A DNA stretch of 47,167 nucleotides, taken from IMG/VR virus record IMGVR_UViG_3300029319_000045, positions 1-47,167 of that record, one strand, 5' to 3'. The DNA comes from a virus. Below are positions 29,009-38,204 of the stretch, in pieces. The stretch's first letter is position 1. Every line of letters begins with the position of its first letter. The position numbers and the translations under genes were made by a program. The notes under the pieces are model-generated. The model had not been told where the DNA came from. It did not search any database and saw only the letters and a list, made by a program, of their open reading frames with translations.

Positions 29009-30415
29009 ATGAGTAAAACATACGGTAATGATTTAAAACTTGCAATTATACAATCAGGAACACAATCGGGAACCTGGGGAGAAGTTACGAATGATAACCT
29101 AGAACAAATTGTGAAAGGAATTGGTGGTTTTGTATCAGTTTCTTGTTCAGGCGATAGTACGACTGTGCCTTTTACATCCTCTGAAAATGACGAGAGTTCT
29201 AATCAAACATTTAGAAACTTATATTTAAGTTTAACTGGAACTGTTAATTCAGGGTTTGATTTGATCTTACCTTCTATTGAAAAAATGTACATTATAAAAA
29301 ATGGTACAAATGAAAACATAGAGGCAAAGACATCATCAAGTTCAGGAGTTAATATTAACACTGGAAAAACTGCAATTGTTTATATCAATGGTTCTCAAGT
29401 AGTTTCTGCTTTTGACTTTTACGATACCTTAACAATTGGAACTCCTACCTTCACTAATGCTTTAACAGTAGCAAATGGTGGAACAGGAATTGGAAGTGTT
29501 ACAAGCGGTGCTGTTCTAATCGGTGCTGGAACAGGAAACTTAGTTCCTCTAACAGGTTCATCTACAAATGATGTTCTCACATGGAATGGTAGTGCTTGGG
29601 TATCTCAAGCCGGAGGTGGTGGAAGTGGAAGCGGAACGGTTACCTCTGTTAGTGGTTCTGGAACAGTAGATGGAATTACTTTAGGTGGAACTGTTACAAC
29701 TTCTGGTTCTTTAACATTGAGTGGAGAAGTAACAAATCGTGTAAAAACAAATAGTACTGACCTTCAAAGTATACAAGGAAACTTTCAGTTAAACAAAACA
29801 ACTCCTATAATATACTTAGGAGCAACTTCAAATTATTTCGGTTTTAATGAGTCTGGTGGTCAACTTAATATAGTTGCTAGTGGCAATGCTAAAATGGGCT
29901 TAAATGCTACTCAAAACTCTACTGCTCAAGATTTTGTTCCATTTGGTGATAACACAATTGATTTAGGTGCTCCTGGAGGTAGATGGCAAAACATTTATGG
30001 TGCTACTGGGGCAGTAAATTCTTCGGATCAAAGAATAAAAAACAGTATTCAAAACACTGATTTAGGTTTAAGTTTTGTAAATGCCTTAACTCCTAGAAAA
30101 TATAAAATGAATGAAGGAGGAAAGGGATCTTTAATAAAAGAAGGAACTGACACCTCTTTTCCTGTTTATGGGTATAAAGCAGGTGTAAGATTTCATTATG
30201 GTTTAATATCTCAAGAAGTAATTACAGCTTTAGAAGGTCAAGGTGTAGATAAAAATTTATTTGGTGGTTGGACTTTAGACGATCCAAGTGATCCTGACTC
30301 TAGGCAATCATTGAGATATACAGAATTTATTGCTCCAATGATAAAAGCAATACAAGAGCTTTCTACAAAAGTTACTACACTTGAAGCAAAAGTAAAGGAG
30401 TTAGAATCTAAGTAA
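29009..30415 (+). CDS. Tail fibre with S74 self-cleaving chaperone (468 aa)
   Basis: The N-terminal 330 residues are Thr/Ser/Gly/Asn-rich fibre (beginning MSKTYGNDLKLAIIQSGTQS). The C-terminal part, from about residue 336, contains NSSDQRIKNSI, the Ser-Asp and Lys signature of the intramolecular chaperone of endosialidase (peptidase S74), followed by FHYGLISQEVITAL and a terminal coiled coil. That domain trimerises and folds the fibre, then cuts itself off next to the Ser. Intact Ser and Lys suggest it is active. It shares its stop with the next start (TAATG). Confidence 0.87.
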   Translation: MSKTYGNDLKLAIIQSGTQSGTWGEVTNDNLEQIVKGIGGFVSVSCSGDSTTVPFTSSENDESSNQTFRNLYLSLTGTVNSGFDLILPSIEKMYIIKNGTNENIEAKTSSSSGVNINTGKTAIVYINGSQVVSAFDFYDTLTIGTPTFTNALTVANGGTGIGSVTSGAVLIGAGTGNLVPLTGSSTNDVLTWNGSAWVSQAGGGGSGSGTVTSVSGSGTVDGITLGGTVTTSGSLTLSGEVTNRVKTNSTDLQSIQGNFQLNKTTPIIYLGATSNYFGFNESGGQLNIVASGNAKMGLNATQNSTAQDFVPFGDNTIDLGAPGGRWQNIYGATGAVNSSDQRIKNSIQNTDLGLSFVNALTPRKYKMNEGGKGSLIKEGTDTSFPVYGYKAGVRFHYGLISQEVITALEGQGVDKNLFGGWTLDDPSDPDSRQSLRYTEFIAPMIKAIQELSTKVTTLEAKVKELESK

Positions 30416-32289
30416 TGGCTTACTTTAAACTTTCTCTTAAACCTGGTATTGATAAACAAAACACCGAATATGGTGCTGAGGGAGGTTGGATTGATTGTGA
30501 TAATGTTCGCTTTCGATATGCTTTACCTGAAAAGGTAGGTGGTTGGACAGAGTTTCAGCAATCAACTTCTACAGGTACTTTTTTAATTGGTATGGCTAGT
30601 GATTCAATAGCTTGGAGAGATTTAGATGGCTCTCCTTACTTAGCTGTAGGAACAAACAGGAAGTTATATGTAAACTATCAAGAAAGATACTATGACATAA
30701 CTCCTAATCGATCAGAAAATAATTCTTTACCCAGTGCTTTTACAACCCTTTCTGCCAGCACTACTGTCACTGTTCACGATTCAGGTCATGGCGCAGTAGA
30801 AGGAGATTTTGTTACATTATCTGAAGTAACAGATAATCCTGGTGGAATATCTAATGCTAGTTTGACAGGTGAATTTGAAATACAAGATATTACAGATACA
30901 AATTCGTACACAATTATTGCGGCATCTGCTGCAACATCTACTGCTACAACAACAGGTTCAGCTACATCTACTTATCAAATTAATGTAGGAAAAGATGTTA
31001 ATTTTGCTGATTTTGGTTGGGGTGTTGGAGAATGGAACGCAGAAGAATGGGATACTCCTCGATCAGCAACAGGCACAGGTATTGTTCTTAACTCTAGAAT
31101 TTGGGTATTTGATACGTTTGGAGAAGATTTACTGTGTCAATTACAAGATGGTCAACTTTTTAGATGGGACACATCTGGAGGGGTTGGTAATAGAGCATCA
31201 GCGGTTGCAGGTGCTCCAACAAAAAACAGGTTTGCTTTAGTTACCAATGAAAGACATTTAGTTCTTTTTGGAACAGAGGCAACAATAGCATCTCCAGCTT
31301 CACAAGATCCTATGTTTGTTAGATTCTCTAATAGAGAGGACATAGGCACGTTCACTATAACTAGTGAAAATACTGCGGGAGATTTAAGGTTAACAGACGG
31401 TAATAAAATTGTTACGGCTATTCGATCAAGAAATCAAATATTGATTCTTACCGATACATCTTTACATGGAATGCAGTTTATAGGGGGTGATTTTGTTTTT
31501 GGTCTTACTCAACTAGGCACAAATTGTGGTTGTGCTGGTTCTCATGCCGCAGTAGATGTGAATGGTTTAGCTTTTTGGATGGGAGTTGAGGCTTTTTATG
31601 TTTTTGATGGAACAGTTAAAAAACTACCTTGCACAGTTCAAGACTATGTATTTGACGATATTAATCTTGATCAAAAAGAAAAAATATTTGCAGGATTAAA
31701 CTCTCAGTTTAATGAGTTAACATGGTGGTATTGCTCTTCTGGCAGTAATCAAATTGATAGATCAGTAACCTATAATTATTTAGAAAATGTTTGGCATATA
31801 AATTCCTCAATACACAGAACAACATGGACAGATGTTGGTGCATACAATAATCCTATAGGAATAGAGTATTTTCCAAACAGCAATGCTACTTACACTATTT
31901 CAACGATAAACGGTCTAACTCAAGGGAGAAGTCTTGTATATACTCATGAAGTTGGAACAGACGCAAATGGATCTGCAATGAGTTGTTTTTTACAATCAGG
32001 ATACTTTGATATTGGAGATGGTGATGAGATGATGTTTATGAAAAGATTTGTTCCTGATTTTAAAGATCAAGTCGGAGACATAAACGTAAATTTATTTTTA
32101 AGGACATATCCAGAAACAACAGCTACAAATAGTAGCTTAGATCCTTACCTTGTAACTCCAACAACAGATAAAATAGATACTCGAGCAAGAGGAAGACAAA
32201 TATCTTTGAAGATACAAAGTAGTTCTGCTGGTTCTACCTGGAGATATGGTACATTGAGAGTAGATGTTCAACCGGATGGAAAACGATGA
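30415..32289 (+). CDS. Tail hub/stabilisation protein, gp10-like (624 aa)
   Basis: A 624-residue beta-rich protein starting MAYFKLSLKPGIDKQNTEYG, then GGWIDCDNVRFRYALPEKVG. This opening is the mark of the packaged-DNA stabilisation / tail-hub protein (P22 gp10-like) of many marine podovirus-type phages. The middle carries several W-x-D and G-x-x beta blades that suggest a propeller-like body. It acts at the end of the tail channel, keeping DNA inside until ejection. It overlaps the fibre stop by one base. Confidence 0.85.
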   Translation: MAYFKLSLKPGIDKQNTEYGAEGGWIDCDNVRFRYALPEKVGGWTEFQQSTSTGTFLIGMASDSIAWRDLDGSPYLAVGTNRKLYVNYQERYYDITPNRSENNSLPSAFTTLSASTTVTVHDSGHGAVEGDFVTLSEVTDNPGGISNASLTGEFEIQDITDTNSYTIIAASAATSTATTTGSATSTYQINVGKDVNFADFGWGVGEWNAEEWDTPRSATGTGIVLNSRIWVFDTFGEDLLCQLQDGQLFRWDTSGGVGNRASAVAGAPTKNRFALVTNERHLVLFGTEATIASPASQDPMFVRFSNREDIGTFTITSENTAGDLRLTDGNKIVTAIRSRNQILILTDTSLHGMQFIGGDFVFGLTQLGTNCGCAGSHAAVDVNGLAFWMGVEAFYVFDGTVKKLPCTVQDYVFDDINLDQKEKIFAGLNSQFNELTWWYCSSGSNQIDRSVTYNYLENVWHINSSIHRTTWTDVGAYNNPIGIEYFPNSNATYTISTINGLTQGRSLVYTHEVGTDANGSAMSCFLQSGYFDIGDGDEMMFMKRFVPDFKDQVGDINVNLFLRTYPETTATNSSLDPYLVTPTTDKIDTRARGRQISLKIQSSSAGSTWRYGTLRVDVQPDGKR

Positions 32290-32462
32290 GCAAAATTACA
32301 AATACACGTTTACCAAATGCTAATCCTAATGAATATAGTGCGGAGCAGTTTAATCAACTGGTGCGAACACTGGAACAAATTGTCTTGCAATTAAATACCA
32401 CATACACACCCACTGAAACAGAAAATAAAGATCAAGCTCAAACTTGGTTTTTAGGAAACTAA
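32286..32462 (+). CDS. Small conserved phage protein (58 aa)
   Basis: From ATG 32286, overlapping the previous stop as ATGA, the frame encodes MSKITNTRLPNANPNEYSAE and continues to AQTWFLGN. The E-x-FNQLVRTLEQIVLQLN helix and a final TWFL are typical of a short protein that follows the gp10-like gene in marine phages. It is probably a single helix plus tail, perhaps a plug or needle-type accessory. It ends one base before the next start (AACATG). Confidence 0.8.
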   Translation: MSKITNTRLPNANPNEYSAEQFNQLVRTLEQIVLQLNTTYTPTETENKDQAQTWFLGN

Positions 32463-32463
32463 C

Positions 32464-32808
32464 ATGGCAAATATATACAGAAGATTCATACAAACTGAGT
32501 TAACATCAGCTTCACTTACAAACGTGCTTACTGTTGCTGATGAAACAACAGCTATAGTAAAATCAGTTATTGTGTCAAATGATGATTCGGCTGTCACAGC
32601 CTCTATCACAATGTCTGTAGCACCTAGTGGATCAGGTACACTTACAATTGAACCTGCAAAAGATTTATTACCAAAAACTAGCGAAGACCTATTATTAAAC
32701 AAAGGTCCCTTGGTTCTTCAGTCATCGGATATTCTGAAAGTAAAGGGAACTGGGGGTAGCCCTAATGTTGATGTGGTTGCTTCTGCACTTTTAGTGGACA
32801 GAAACTAA
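32464..32808 (+). CDS. Small structural protein (114 aa), beta-rich
   Basis: A 114-residue all-beta-looking protein: MANIYRRFIQTELTSASLTN and then alternating Thr/Val/Ser strands (ADETTAIVKSVIVSNDDSAV). The composition resembles decoration or tail-tip proteins of the same module. No metal or catalytic motif. It is the last gene before an 82-base gap that holds a hairpin, and the next gene is an internal virion protein. Likely structural. Confidence 0.72.
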   Translation: MANIYRRFIQTELTSASLTNVLTVADETTAIVKSVIVSNDDSAVTASITMSVAPSGSGTLTIEPAKDLLPKTSEDLLLNKGPLVLQSSDILKVKGTGGSPNVDVVASALLVDRN

Positions 32809-32826
32809 TGTTTTATAGGATAATCT

Positions 32827-32866
32827 ATAGGTATGTAATCACGTTCTTTCATAACGTGCAGCCTAT
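32827..32866 (+). promoter_or_regulatory. Nested hairpin in an 82-base gap
   Basis: CACGTT (32840-32845) and AACGTG (32853-32858) form a perfect 6-bp stem with a 7-base loop; ATAGG (32827-32831) and CCTAT (32862-32866) can pair outside it through an internal loop. No T-run follows at once, so it is not a standard terminator. It may be an RNA processing site or an operator dyad between two gene blocks. Confidence 0.5.
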
Positions 32867-32890
32867 TGGACAACAAAAGAGAGGAATGTA

Positions 32891-34852
32891 ATGGAAGAGG
32901 GGATTATGGGGCTTAACCCTCAAATGGGAATGCCTCAAACACAAAACATGAACCAAAGACCAAGGCCACAGGATCTTGAAGCTTTTGAACAAGCAAGAAA
33001 GCAAATTCCTTCTGAGGAGCTTTCTCAAACAGTATTAGATAGTGTTGAGGAACAAGATCCAGAAGTAATTGGAGCTTTTAAAGAATTGCTTCAAAGTATT
33101 GAGATGCCTGAAGAAGTAATTATGGCTTTGAAACAGTTGATAAGGGCTGTTTTACAAAACCCTGAGATGTATCCACAATTAGTAGATGCTTTAATGCAAT
33201 TAGGTGCAGACGCGGAAGACATTCCACCTCAATTTGATCCAGAGTTTGTATCTACTTTAGCCTTGTCTTTAGATCAGGTGAGAAAAACAACACCTATGCC
33301 AGAAGAAGTTCAAGGATTTGCTGATGGTGGTGAAGTTTCTATGAAACCGATTGCGAAGTACATGGCATCATTAGGTAGAAATGGAGATACAATCTTAGCT
33401 CACATAAATCCTCAAGAAGCTCGTTTATTAAAAGCTTTTGGAGGATCAGGAACAATTAATCCACAAACAGGTTTGCCGGAGTTTTTTTTCAAGAAAATAT
33501 TTAAGAGCGTTAAAAATGCAGTAGACGGTGTGGTTAAAGGTGCTAAAAAATTCTTAAAATCTGATGTAGGCAGAATCGTGTCTGCTATAGCTATTGGTTA
33601 TTTTGCAGGACCATATGCTGCTCAAGCTTTTGGAGCAAAAAGTTTTGCTGCACAAGCAGCGGCCACGGCTTTTGTTGGAAGCACAGGATCAAGTTTCCTA
33701 GCTGGAGATGGTGTAAAAAATTCTGTTGTGAATGGTGCAAAAACAGCCGCTGTGGCTTATGCTACCGCACCTTTTGTTAAAGCAGCGTTCCCAACTACAG
33801 GCCAAGAAGGGACAAGTTATTTTGATAGAGTTGGGCAAGGCTTTAGTTCAGACGCTGATATGGCATTTCCAGGGTTTGGTGAAAAAGAAGTTGCTCAAGG
33901 ACAAAAACAAGGTAAACTTTTCGAAACCGATTTTTCTGATATGAAGGCTAAACAAGATTTAGTTATGCGAGATAAGTTTGGAGGAATTGCGCAGAGAGCT
34001 GATACAGCTACAGATGTTGCTTCTGGATCATATCAGGCTCCGTTTGATGCACAAAGACTGGGTGCAGAAAAACTGACTGGATCAACCTACGGTGATGCAA
34101 CATATGGTTCTCGTACTCTTAGTGATTCATATCAGCCTACCAAAATTAATGTTTCCAATACGGTGCTTCGTGATGCTATACCTACTTCAGACACGATAAC
34201 TGACTTTGATAGAAATATATTAGGATTAACTGAGAATAAAATTAATCCTGACTTATTGCTTCCAGGAACTGATATACCCCCACCTGCAGGATCACAAATT
34301 GCAGGATTACCACCGAAGGATATGACTTATGGAGAATATTTTACAGAATTAGGGGGTGGGATCAAGGATCTTGTAATATCTCCTTTTTCAAAAGAAGCTA
34401 CTGCAAGAGAGGCTCTTTCACAAATAGGAAGAGCTGCAGCTGCTAAACCATATACAACGACTGCTTTGGGGTTAATTGGTGCAAATGAATTAGGACTATT
34501 AGAGGGTGTTAAAGCAAATCCAAATTTACCTGGTGGCTTTGATCAAAGAGGTTATGAATTATATATGCAAGATCCAGAGAAATATAAATCTTTTTTTGCA
34601 AGACCTGAGATAAGTTATTATGCTGATAGAGTAAGACAGATGCAAGAAGGTGGTATAGCTCAAAATTTTCCTAGAAAAACTGGAGCGATAAACGGACCAG
34701 GAACTGGAACATCTGATGACATTCCTGCAATGTTATCTGATGGTGAATTTGTATTTACTGCAAAGGCTGTTAGAAATGCCGGAGGCGGTGATCGTAAAAA
34801 AGGTGCAAATAAAATGTACTCTATGATGAAATCCTTAGAAAGGATGGGATAA
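32891..34852 (+). CDS. Internal virion-type protein with GG-x-V and DGEFVFTAKAV motifs (653 aa)
   Basis: The 653-residue protein has a Glu/Gln-rich helical N-terminus (1-140), a GFADGGEVSM motif near residue 145, GDTILAHINPQEARLLKAFG (about 165-184) with NPQTGLPEFF, then a hydrophobic Ala/Gly-rich stretch (about 228-290) that could insert in a membrane. The C-terminus has GTGTSDDIPAMLSDGEFVFT and AKAVRNAGGG. Both central and terminal motifs recur in marine-phage virion proteins. Ejection of such proteins into the cell is known in podoviruses; here it is inferred. AGAGAGGAATG precedes the start. Confidence 0.78.
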   Translation: MEEGIMGLNPQMGMPQTQNMNQRPRPQDLEAFEQARKQIPSEELSQTVLDSVEEQDPEVIGAFKELLQSIEMPEEVIMALKQLIRAVLQNPEMYPQLVDALMQLGADAEDIPPQFDPEFVSTLALSLDQVRKTTPMPEEVQGFADGGEVSMKPIAKYMASLGRNGDTILAHINPQEARLLKAFGGSGTINPQTGLPEFFFKKIFKSVKNAVDGVVKGAKKFLKSDVGRIVSAIAIGYFAGPYAAQAFGAKSFAAQAAATAFVGSTGSSFLAGDGVKNSVVNGAKTAAVAYATAPFVKAAFPTTGQEGTSYFDRVGQGFSSDADMAFPGFGEKEVAQGQKQGKLFETDFSDMKAKQDLVMRDKFGGIAQRADTATDVASGSYQAPFDAQRLGAEKLTGSTYGDATYGSRTLSDSYQPTKINVSNTVLRDAIPTSDTITDFDRNILGLTENKINPDLLLPGTDIPPPAGSQIAGLPPKDMTYGEYFTELGGGIKDLVISPFSKEATAREALSQIGRAAAAKPYTTTALGLIGANELGLLEGVKANPNLPGGFDQRGYELYMQDPEKYKSFFARPEISYYADRVRQMQEGGIAQNFPRKTGAINGPGTGTSDDIPAMLSDGEFVFTAKAVRNAGGGDRKKGANKMYSMMKSLERMG

Positions 34853-34856
34853 AAAA

Positions 34857-35897
34857 ATGGCAGAGGGTTTTTCGCGAGCAACAACAACTTTAGAGCCTGA
34901 ATTACAAGCCAAAAATATTGGTTTAGTAGAAGGCATGATGGAAGAAAAGCTTGGTAGTTACCAACGCGGTCCAGATGGAGAACTTATAAAAGTTGGTCCC
35001 GTAGATCCTGATGTTCTTCCTGCATACGAAATAGCTCCTCGTGATTATTTCCAAAATGTAGCTGATCTACAATTAGGAGAAGAATTTAGACGAGGTAGAG
35101 GTATTGGTAGTTATAAAGATTACATGGATGTAGGTTTTGATACCGCTTCACAGGCTAGAGGACTTTTTGATCAGGGCATTGGAGTTTTAAAACAAACTGA
35201 TAGACGTTATGATCCCTCTGATGTTTCAAGATACATGGATCCGTATCAACAACAAGTAATTGATGCCACCATGAAAGAATTAAACAGACAAGGTGGCATA
35301 GCGAGAAACAGAGCCTCAGATCAGGCTATTAGATCAGGAGCTTTTGGTGGCGGAAGAGAAGGTGTTCAAAGAGCTCAGTTAGATAGAAACTTAGCAGATG
35401 TTCAGTCACGAGCATTAGCTGATTTATATTCTAGAGGATATTCTCAAGCTTTAGATGCATCGAGATCTGATTTTGCAAATCAAATGGCAAGACAAGCAAA
35501 TGTTGCAACTGGTCTTGGTCAGTTTGGACAGGGCTTTCAAGGTCTTGGTGAATCTATACAAAATACTGGAAAACTTGCTCAAGGTCAGTCTTTGGCTGAT
35601 TATCAAGCACTTTATGGTGCAGGTGCTGCAAGACAAGATCAAAAACAAAGGGAAATGGAAGCTAGTAGATTAACAGATTACATGGGGATGATGTATCCAT
35701 ATCAACAATTTGGATTTTTCCAAGATGCGTTGAATAAAGTTCCAATGGGTCAGTCTACATTTACGGCTACTTCACAAGGAGGATACAATCCGTTGATACA
35801 AACTGCCGCAACTGGCGCAAATGTTATGTTTGGACTTGGTGCAATGAAATCTGCCTTTCCTGAAATGCAAGTTCCGTTCTTTGGATCGGGTGGTTAG
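34857..35897 (+). CDS. Internal virion/ejection-type protein (346 aa)
   Basis: A 346-residue, largely helical protein. YMDPYQQQVIDATMKELNRQ, then SDQAIRSGAFGGGREGVQRA and RALADLYSRGYSQALDA form a conserved block (about 125-205) that I recognise from the cluster of virion-associated proteins in marine podovirus-type phages. The C-terminus is Gly-rich (ATGANVMFGLGAMK). It lies between two other large virion-type genes, 4 bases after the previous stop. Probably part of the ejectosome that forms a conduit across the host envelope; that role is inferred. Confidence 0.75.
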   Translation: MAEGFSRATTTLEPELQAKNIGLVEGMMEEKLGSYQRGPDGELIKVGPVDPDVLPAYEIAPRDYFQNVADLQLGEEFRRGRGIGSYKDYMDVGFDTASQARGLFDQGIGVLKQTDRRYDPSDVSRYMDPYQQQVIDATMKELNRQGGIARNRASDQAIRSGAFGGGREGVQRAQLDRNLADVQSRALADLYSRGYSQALDASRSDFANQMARQANVATGLGQFGQGFQGLGESIQNTGKLAQGQSLADYQALYGAGAARQDQKQREMEASRLTDYMGMMYPYQQFGFFQDALNKVPMGQSTFTATSQGGYNPLIQTAATGANVMFGLGAMKSAFPEMQVPFFGSGG

Positions 35898-35899
35898 AT

Positions 35900-38203
35900 A
35901 TGGCTAAAGATGTTTTTAACAGAAAAATGTTTTTACAGGTTTGTCCATCAGACGGTGACAAAGATCGCACTGTGGATGACCCAGAAATAATTCAAAGAAA
36001 CATTCAAAAGACTATGAATCAACCACAGCAACCGCCACAGCAACCACCACAGCAACCACCTCAAGGTGGCATTCAATCTTTAAGAGAAGGTGGTATGGTA
36101 GGTAATCAAAGTTTAAATGTTGCAAATGAATTAAGACAAATAACTTCATCTTTAAGAAATACAGTTACACCTGTTTATAGAACAGATGGTTCTCCGCCTG
36201 AGGGAGAGAAAACAAGATTCTTACCGAACTTTTTACCAAATTTAAGAGAGCGAGGATATTTTGATCCAAACTTTTATATGCAAAAATTTACTGGATCTGC
36301 GATTCCAGACTTTTTTTCTGAAGTTCTTGATTTAGATACAAGCTACTCTCGTTCTAGAGCAAAGAATATAAAAAGAGCAGCGGCTTTAAAAGTTAAAAGA
36401 GATTATGAAAAATTGTACGGAGCAGATGCTGTAAATTATCAAGAGTACAATGATGCAGTTACAGCTTTAGAAGAAGATAATTTTGACACATCTGATTTCA
36501 CAGGAGAAAAACCAAAAGAGAGTATTGTTCCTGGACAAAAGCTTACCGTTGATGATAGAGGTGTTCCTACATTTCAACCAGAACAAACTTTTTCAACCGT
36601 TGCTCCTACGTCTGTACAACCTGCTTTGGGTCCTGAACAAAAAGATCCTTTAGGTGTTCTTAATGAAGAGCAAGAAGCAGAAAGTATAGAAAAACAAGGA
36701 GTAGGTACTAGTGGCATAGATGACGATGATGATGGTGTAACTACACCAACTGTAACTACACCAACTAATAATGAAATTGATGCTTTAATAAATCAAGCTG
36801 CGAACTCTAGTAAGTTGATTGGAGCAAATCTTATTACAGATTCTGATGCAGGGAAAAAAGATACGTCAGATTTAAAAACTAGAATGAAAGATAGAGCTGC
36901 TTTGTATAAAGAAATATTAGGTGAGGATGAAGCATCGAGAAAGTCTAGAGCTTTCTTAGTTTTAGCTCAGGCGGCTGCAAATGTTGCGGATGCGGCATCT
37001 AAAACAAGTAGATTTGGAAGTGCTCTAGCTCAAGGTTTAAAAACATTACCTCTTGGTTTAGCAAAAGCACAGGCCGCAACTTCACAAAGAGATCTTGCAA
37101 TTAAGACAGCAGCTTTAAGTGCTGTAGAAGCAGAGGATGCTGCTAAAGCTAAAGCCCTTGGAGATTTAAACAAAGCACTAGTTACAGCAGATATTAAAAA
37201 TTTAAGTAAAGATGGAGTTAAAGCTAGAAATATAGCAGTTCGGATTGGACAACTTTCTCAATCCGGTGTGAATCCTTTTACTTCCTCTTCTGTTAAATCC
37301 TATATGCCTCTTTTAGAAAAAGAAGGTTATTTAGCGAAGGGCGGATTACCAGGAGATATCATAGTTGCAAATAATCTTTTAGGTCTTCCTGTAGGCACAT
37401 TTGTCTCAGTTTCTAAACAAAGGGACGTAAATAAAGGAGCTATAAATTCCGTCTATGCACCAGCCTCATTTAACAACTATGCAGATGCATTCGCACAATT
37501 TAAAAATGGGCAAATTTCTAGAAGTGAATTAGACGCAGTAGCAGATAAAAATGCTTTTGGTGACAAGGTTGGAGTTAGTGTCACTACAAATGAAAAACGA
37601 GTCTTAGCTAAAAAAGATGTAATTGAAGACAACTATAAAGTAATAAGAAAAATAGATAAGATCATAAAAGAATTTAAAGATACTTATGGACCTAACAACG
37701 CTATTTCTAGAATGTTTTCTAAGTTAACTGTTCCTTTCATCGGGGATCAACAGTCTTATTTTGCAGATGCTAAAAAAATTGCAGCAGAGAAAAACTTCCC
37801 TCAATTTAGAAAGTTTATTAGAAGAATTGATGATGAAGGAGGAATGAGATTAAAAGCAGAGTATAAGTTAGAAGAATTAGAGTTTAAAGATTTAGAACCT
37901 GGTTTTTTATCTTCTGTAGAAGTAGCTATAGATGGTATGCTAGATAGAAGAAATGATGCTGCTAATAATATCATTGAAGCTAGTGCTGAAATAGATCCTC
38001 AGTTTAACCAAATTGCTAGATATATTAAGAGAACAGCAAAAGGAACTGAAAATGATCCTTTCTCAATATCAGACTTACAACACCCTGAAATTAAAACCAC
38101 GATAGAACAAGCAGGGTTGCAGAAACGAATATTCTATTACAGACTTCCTAACAGCGACAGAGTGAAAGAAGTAAGTGGTCAGCAAATTTTAAATATAAAA
38201 TAA
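35900..38203 (+). CDS. Internal virion-type protein with PQQ-repeat linker (767 aa)
   Basis: A 767-residue protein. MAKDVFNRKMFLQ opens it, then QPQQPPQQPPQQPP (about 41-56), SLREGGMVGNQS (a GG-x-V motif), and GSPPEGE at about 97-103, shared with the giant protein at 4984. An acidic stretch DDDDDG (about 273-278) and a long helical body (330-480) with RDLAIKTAALSAVEAEDAAK-type heptads follow; the C-terminal 150 residues are a mixed fold. Length and place fit an ejection protein or tape-like inner core. No enzyme motif was found. It starts 2 bases after the previous stop. Confidence 0.72.
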   Translation: MAKDVFNRKMFLQVCPSDGDKDRTVDDPEIIQRNIQKTMNQPQQPPQQPPQQPPQGGIQSLREGGMVGNQSLNVANELRQITSSLRNTVTPVYRTDGSPPEGEKTRFLPNFLPNLRERGYFDPNFYMQKFTGSAIPDFFSEVLDLDTSYSRSRAKNIKRAAALKVKRDYEKLYGADAVNYQEYNDAVTALEEDNFDTSDFTGEKPKESIVPGQKLTVDDRGVPTFQPEQTFSTVAPTSVQPALGPEQKDPLGVLNEEQEAESIEKQGVGTSGIDDDDDGVTTPTVTTPTNNEIDALINQAANSSKLIGANLITDSDAGKKDTSDLKTRMKDRAALYKEILGEDEASRKSRAFLVLAQAAANVADAASKTSRFGSALAQGLKTLPLGLAKAQAATSQRDLAIKTAALSAVEAEDAAKAKALGDLNKALVTADIKNLSKDGVKARNIAVRIGQLSQSGVNPFTSSSVKSYMPLLEKEGYLAKGGLPGDIIVANNLLGLPVGTFVSVSKQRDVNKGAINSVYAPASFNNYADAFAQFKNGQISRSELDAVADKNAFGDKVGVSVTTNEKRVLAKKDVIEDNYKVIRKIDKIIKEFKDTYGPNNAISRMFSKLTVPFIGDQQSYFADAKKIAAEKNFPQFRKFIRRIDDEGGMRLKAEYKLEELEFKDLEPGFLSSVEVAIDGMLDRRNDAANNIIEASAEIDPQFNQIARYIKRTAKGTENDPFSISDLQHPEIKTTIEQAGLQKRIFYYRLPNSDRVKEVSGQQILNIK

Positions 38204-38204
38204 T

